Assembly (NCBI GenBank): GCA_964035545.1
Contig: OZ037771.1
Coordinates: 10,547,408 to 10,611,407, forward strand
Source of the DNA: Bugula neritina
Taxonomy: Eukaryota; Bryozoa; Gymnolaemata; Cheilostomatida; Bugulidae
Length of the DNA: 64,000 nucleotides
Direction: 5' to 3'
Positions 59,193 through 64,000 of this stretch are shown here, piece after piece. Numbering within the stretch: the first letter of the stretch is position 1; each line of letters begins with the position of its first letter. A program made the position numbers and the translations under genes. The notes beneath the pieces were generated by a model. That model was not told where the DNA came from. It did no database searches and saw nothing but the letters and a program-made list of their open reading frames with translations.

Positions 59193-60605
59193 ATGTCTTG
59201 GTACGTTGAGCTGAGAGAGTTACTTCGTCCTCCACAGCCACTAAGACACTTTACAGAAATAATTGCATATCCTTTGATCAAATATCCTGACAGCTACAAC
59301 AAATATCTCTCCCTAAGCCTACAGAAATCATTGGATGCCATGAGTCCCTCGGAGTATTTAAGTTACGTTCTACATGACTTGACGTTAGACGAGCGAGAGT
59401 CGCTCTTAGTAGATGAGAGACAAAGACTGAAAACATTTCTGGCCAACTGGCCTCACGAACACAAGAATGGACTTAGTGGAGCAATCATGGCTCGTAATGG
59501 ATTCTATTACTTAAATGACAGTGACAAGGTGCAGTGCGTGTTCTGTAGAGGATCAATAAAAGACTGGAGCAGCGGGGACGATGTACTCAGGGAGCACGGA
59601 GTCTCCTTCAGCTTCTGCAGGTTTATTAAAGGTATCGAATGTGGTAACCGACCTTATAAGAGTGAGAAGCTGTGTAAAGAAGACCTGGCAAACATTGATG
59701 TGTTTCCCCACAGTTTGGGCAATACAGCATCTTCTAACACAAAAGACATTGAGCATGACTGTGAAGTGCTAGGAATATCAACTAACCGTGCCAGTACTAT
59801 TCGCTACGCACCGTATGCGTCTAGGATGCGGACGTTCACTAAATGGCCTACAAACTGTCCTGTGAAAGCAGAAGATGTTTGTAAAGCCGGATTTTACTAT
59901 ACGGGATTTAGTGACTCAGCCAGATGCTTCTACTGTTCAGGAAATATCCGGGATTGGGGTCCTGGTGATGACCCGTGGACAGAACACGCTCGATGGTTTC
60001 CAGATTGTAGTTTTTTACTGTATGCAAAGGGACAAGACTTTGTAGATGAAGTTCATGAAGTTACGCCTGAAGGCATGAAGTCTATCCGGAAAGTTATAAA
60101 GAAAAACCGAAAAGCAACAACAGAAACTATTGAGGAGGAAATCACCACTATGATCGAAATTTGTCATAAGTTGGGGCATTCTAAAGACGTAATTACCAGA
60201 TCAATAAAACTTAATGGTAAGCCTTTTGAGTCGGTGGCAGAGATGATAGAGAAAGTCTATGAAATGGAAGCTCTACAAGAATCTGATCCTAATGTTTGTG
60301 AAAAACTGGGGACAGCAAACACTTCAACAGCAACAAACAAATCTCTCGATAAAAATCTAACATCATCCAGTAATATCAACTCTAGCGCATCGGAGTCATA
60401 TGAGTTGGCTTGTAAAAACTGTCTCAAAACAACTGGTGAGTTCAAACCAGCCAATCATATCAGTCTTCCGTGCGGCCATCTTACGTTATGTGAAGCATGT
60501 GCCAAGGAATCTGGCAGTAGAGCCAATCAGCAGCAACAAATCTACTGTTTGAAAGACTCTTGCAAAAGTAGATTAACTGGTATGATGAAAGTGTTTTTTG
60601 GCTAA
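59193..60605 (+). CDS. Inhibitor of apoptosis protein: two BIRs, UBA-like segment, RING
   Basis: A single coding exon of 470 residues. A novel N-terminus of about 75 residues precedes BIR1 (about 76-149), with C-x2-C-x16-H-x6-C from CVFC to FSFC. BIR2 (about 207-290) has the same spacing from CFYC to PDC. Next comes a UBA-like helical segment (about 316-365, with LGHSKDVI and FESVAEMIEKV), then a C-terminal RING (about 406-470) with CKNC, PCGHLTLCEAC and KVFFG at the end. BIRC/IAP proteins bind caspases or their adaptors and ubiquitinate targets through the RING. BIR2 keeps the WGPGDDPWTEHARWFP core that forms the peptide groove in type II BIRs. The last RING cysteine pair is CLKDSC (x4) instead of the usual C-x2-C. 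The family role is known; the targets here are inferred. Start chosen for the full frame; the context AAGATGT is acceptable. Confidence 0.94.
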   Translation: MSWYVELRELLRPPQPLRHFTEIIAYPLIKYPDSYNKYLSLSLQKSLDAMSPSEYLSYVLHDLTLDERESLLVDERQRLKTFLANWPHEHKNGLSGAIMARNGFYYLNDSDKVQCVFCRGSIKDWSSGDDVLREHGVSFSFCRFIKGIECGNRPYKSEKLCKEDLANIDVFPHSLGNTASSNTKDIEHDCEVLGISTNRASTIRYAPYASRMRTFTKWPTNCPVKAEDVCKAGFYYTGFSDSARCFYCSGNIRDWGPGDDPWTEHARWFPDCSFLLYAKGQDFVDEVHEVTPEGMKSIRKVIKKNRKATTETIEEEITTMIEICHKLGHSKDVITRSIKLNGKPFESVAEMIEKVYEMEALQESDPNVCEKLGTANTSTATNKSLDKNLTSSSNINSSASESYELACKNCLKTTGEFKPANHISLPCGHLTLCEACAKESGSRANQQQQIYCLKDSCKSRLTGMMKVFFG

Positions 60606-62500
60606 ATAACACAATTATAATTATAATGTAAGCATTGTTATTTGTTTGTTTAGAGTTTATTAGATAAAGTGTGCTATTAAATCATAGTAACTTTCATCAA
60701 TGTTTTTACTGTGAAACATTGGATTTTAGTGATAGAATTAGTGTGATTTTAAGTTAATCTTAATATTTTCAAGACTGTAGTCTAGGCATATCTATAGAGT
60801 AGAATTCTTTGGGCAGCTTTTTATTTATTTAAATATTATATAATTACAAACTTTACTTCATAAATTATATATAATATATTATTTTATATAAACAGTTTAG
60901 TTTTGTCTTCAAAGTTATGAATCAAATGTTGTATATTGCTATTGCTTTTTACATTTTGTATATTTGAAGTTGTAAAATAATAAGCTCAACATAAACAAAA
61001 AAAATTCATGCAATTTTGTTTAAATGGCACTATCAAGATTTTCTATAATTGGCAGTAAATATAACTTCATCTGTACAATTGATACAACTAGTGATCCGAA
61101 ATCAAAGCATGAACATAAATGTATTGGGAAGAGAAACAAGGCAGTTATCTTTCAGTATGTAAGCTGACAGATTAAGCCTGTGTTCCATGGCTGCTACAAG
61201 AAATAAAGATTTGGATTGTCCCATCATTCGATGGGTTGCATTGTTTGTAGAAAAAATCTTTGACCGCTAGAAACGACGGAGTTTACATATATTATATAGA
61301 ACAAGGTTGATGTAAACGATCAGACTATTATGTTGATCATATCAATACATGAGCAAACACTAATAGCATAATTATCATGGAATTTTATGCTGGAATGGAA
61401 TTCCCAACTAGAGGCATACTGTATTGGAATAACCATTCATGATCATTTATCTATCTAGCATGCTGGCACTAAAAATGACTATAATAGAGCAAGTACAAAG
61501 GGTACCAGTGTGAATAATCAAGGTATATGAGCGTATATAATACAAGTATGACAGTGGGTGTTGAGTATGCCAGATAGAAACAGAGAGATAATTGTCAACA
61601 GCATAGAAAATGAGGGCATGAAAGCAAATTATAGTTGGAGGAAAACTTGTGTGAGCATAGGAGAAAGAATAATGGTCAAATACTTCATGCGTATGTGGAA
61701 TGAGATTATGATTAAATTTTGTACCAATTGACCCTTCATCGATTGTCTATTAATAGTATTTATGCATTTAGTAAAATTACTATAGAGTATGGGATAATAT
61801 TCCAAGTTGTCATTCATTATGATGCATAACTGTAATTTATACCAATTCAACCGCAATTCTAGAAACTGGAGAGTTATGGTATTGTACTGTAAATGTATGC
61901 ATATTGGGCTATTGGTTCACATAGCTTCTGCGTGTTAAAGCAAGTATGCCATTGAACCTTGAATGCAGGTTTTCATGCATTTCAATGTTTGAATTGCCTC
62001 TCTAAAAATCTAACAATTCTTCAAATAAAAAAGTTTATAGATTGGAAAATTTTTGTGCCCTCTTGCTTTGCTTATTTACTAAACAAATTTTTTGTTAAGG
62101 TTTCCTAAATATTTGATGATCAGCAACGTGTAAGCTTTTGGTATTACGGCATACTGTAATAAACTAAGTCAAATAAAGAACTAAAAGAAAATAAAAACAA
62201 ATTTAATAAAATTTGATAACTGATATTCTCGTAAATGTTGAGTGTATTTATTACTTATCAAAATAACTTTGTGATATAAATAATTTATATAATTTAACTG
62301 GCATAATTATAAATCTTACAGAAATTTTTATATAAAAAAGAAAAGTTGGACTTCTCAGAATATTGCAGATCTTTATATTATAGGAAAGTCATCATCGTAT
62401 CAAACTATTTGTTTTTTGAAGAATAGTTCAATTGAGACGCAAACAATAAACAAAAAGGCAATATTATTATGTACGTTCAGTACAGAATGCACAGTTTAAA
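60606..62500. other. IAP 3' UTR and gene-free AT-rich DNA
   Basis: AT-rich throughout. No coding or RNA feature is seen apart from the poly(A) candidate. Confidence 0.5.
61202..61207 (+). terminator. Candidate polyadenylation signal of the IAP gene
   Basis: AATAAA about 600 nt after the stop codon. It is the first exact copy I find on the plus strand there. Confidence 0.35.
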
Positions 62501-62502
62501 CT

Positions 62503-62684
62503 GTATAATATTATATATAATATCATATATAATATTATATATAATATTATATATATTATCATATATAATATTATATATAATATTATATATAATATTATAT
62601 ATAATATCATATATAATATTATATATAATATCATATATAATATTATATATGATATTATATATAATATTATATACATACATATGT
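62503..62684. repeat. TATATAATAT-type AT-rich tandem repeat
   Basis: About 15 copies of an 11-12-bp unit such as ATATAATATTAT with T/C variants. It is nearly self-complementary, so it can form cruciforms, and it gives spurious Ile/Tyr-rich frames on both strands. Confidence 0.93.
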
Positions 62685-63216
62685 CTCTATGCTTGTAAGT
62701 TAAACATATTTACGCTAGTAGTCTATCACCTCCAGTATAAATGCCTCTAGTCAAATGTCAGCATGTTGCTCCAATCTATCAACAGCTTGATTTTATCTAT
62801 TGTGGAATTTTACTAATGAACTTATTAGTTGCTTATCGTGGCTTTATTTCATAATCCTAACTCTAAAATGCTTCATGGGAACTACGCAAGATTTGAACAG
62901 TCAATGTTTACCAAAACGCTTACTGTACGACGTTAGGGAGAGAATTAGTTATGAGCTACTGATGATAATGTAAACTTATAGTGTAAGATATTGTTTCAAT
63001 ATCTGCCTGTATATGACATATAAACACTTAGTTCAGGATGATAGATTTTATAGCACATAATAAATAAAACATTTTGTGGCAAAGCAGTTCTACCAATGTT
63101 GCTGCATAGTAGGTTTTCTAGCTTATCCTAGCCCATTTACCTACATCATGTGCAGGTTTCATCTAAATTTTGCGCAATTACTTTCATTTATATTCTCCCC
63201 ATAATAGCTTATAGAG

Positions 63217-63300
63217 CAGTGGTTCCAACCTTTTTCATACTATTCCCCCCTTTCATAAATGTAGACTATTAATTTCCCCTTTTTCGAAAAGCAAAAAAAG
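63217..63300 (+). mobile_element. hAT-type transposon end
   Basis: CAGTGGTTCCAACCTTTTTC followed by ATACTATTCCCCCC closely matches the right terminal repeat of the element at 55761-57097 (in inverse orientation). The other end is not found in the window. Confidence 0.7.
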
Positions 63301-63685
63301 TATGACTGACATGATAATATATGATACAATGCAACGTATTTCGTTATATTATATTTGCATATATAATATAATTATCATAATATAGTTATATTATCGTTAT
63401 TATTTTATTAAATAAAACACAGAGCAGTTCAGTTATTAATGTTATGGCTGCAGTTGATGCTTTAAGGCCAGCTTGCTTAAGCCTGGCTCTGTTTTTGACA
63501 ACAGGCCTATCTTAAGTCACTCTGCAGGTTAAGGCAGTTTCTCTTCACTTTGAGTTGATGAGAATTATACCTCACATGGATAGGTGGTGTTGGATGGCAC
63601 CAAAACTCTGATTTGTCAGCTATGTGTGGGCTGCTTGTTGAAATTCAGAATGATTTTAAGTAAAACTGGCATTTGTAAAGATGTC

Positions 63686-63973
63686 ACAGGTAATAATGGC
63701 ATAAATGGAAAAGTAGGTAAAAATGGCACGCTGATGTTAAATTTTTCCAAACTCAAACCCCAAACCCCCAACCCCCAACCCTTGAACCCAAACCCCCACC
63801 TCCTAACTCAAACCCCCACCTCCTAACTCAAACCCCCTACCCTCAAACTCCAGAACCCAAAATACAAACCCAAAATCCTCACCTCAAACCCCATCTCCAA
63901 ACTCCAAACCGCCACCCAATATTGAAAATGTGCCATTTTTGCCTACTTCTCCATTTGTGCCATTATTACCTGT
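63686..63973. repeat. 43-bp inverted repeat around a C-rich tract
   Basis: ACAGGTAATAATGGCATAAA and the following bases (63686-63728) recur inverted at 63931-63973 with few mismatches. Between the arms lies an irregular C-rich tract (63757-63910) of CAAACCCC and CACCTCCTAACTCAAACCCC blocks. This may be the end of a foldback-type element. Confidence 0.75.
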
Positions 63974-64000
63974 GCCATTTTTACCTAAAATCGGAACAGG

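Overview
The window is nuclear DNA from an intron-rich invertebrate animal. The genes (RANBP2/Nup358, a PABIR/FAM122 protein, a BIR-RING IAP and a Ly6 three-finger protein) are metazoan. The nucleoporin has no C-terminal cyclophilin domain, which points away from vertebrates. Intergenic DNA is AT-rich and contains Ty3, RTE, hAT, MITE and SINE remains. I cannot name the phylum with confidence.

Layout. 1-3534: 3' part of a Ty3/gypsy-type retrotransposon with a long open pol frame, polypurine tract and a candidate 3' LTR. 3595-5224 (+): the last three coding exons of an unrecognised gene. 10028-6365 (-): a complete seven-exon PABIR (FAM122) gene, a PP2A-B55 inhibitor, tail-to-tail with the previous gene. 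10029-17163: gene-free DNA with a MITE (12085-12474) and a decayed RTE LINE (about 14450-15850). 17164-53328 (+): a RANBP2/Nup358 gene. I rebuilt 47 coding exons whose splice phases agree from start to stop (8,550 coding nt, 2,849 residues). Its order is TPR-type N-terminal domain, coiled coil, RanBD1, zinc finger, FG, RanBD2, zinc finger, RanBD3, FG, one SUMO-ligase-type IR motif, RanBD4, and a degenerate RanBD-like fifth domain. Intron 11 holds a three-exon antisense gene for a secreted or GPI-anchored Ly6 protein (26682-25896). 53329-59192: repeats, a MITE with long inverted repeats, a hAT-type element and a SINE nested in it with a perfect 17-bp target duplication. 59193-60605 (+): an IAP protein with two BIRs, a UBA-like segment and a RING, in one coding exon. 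60606-64000: AT-rich DNA, a hAT end and an inverted repeat around a C-rich tract.

The most striking structure is in the introns. More than a dozen are made largely of tandem repeats, and many arrays start exactly at the 5' splice site, or overlap the exon-intron junction so that the junction itself is one repeat unit. Some units therefore carry extra consensus splice sites. The pattern is seen in two unrelated genes on opposite strands (RANBP2 and PABIR), so it looks like a property of this genome rather than of one locus.
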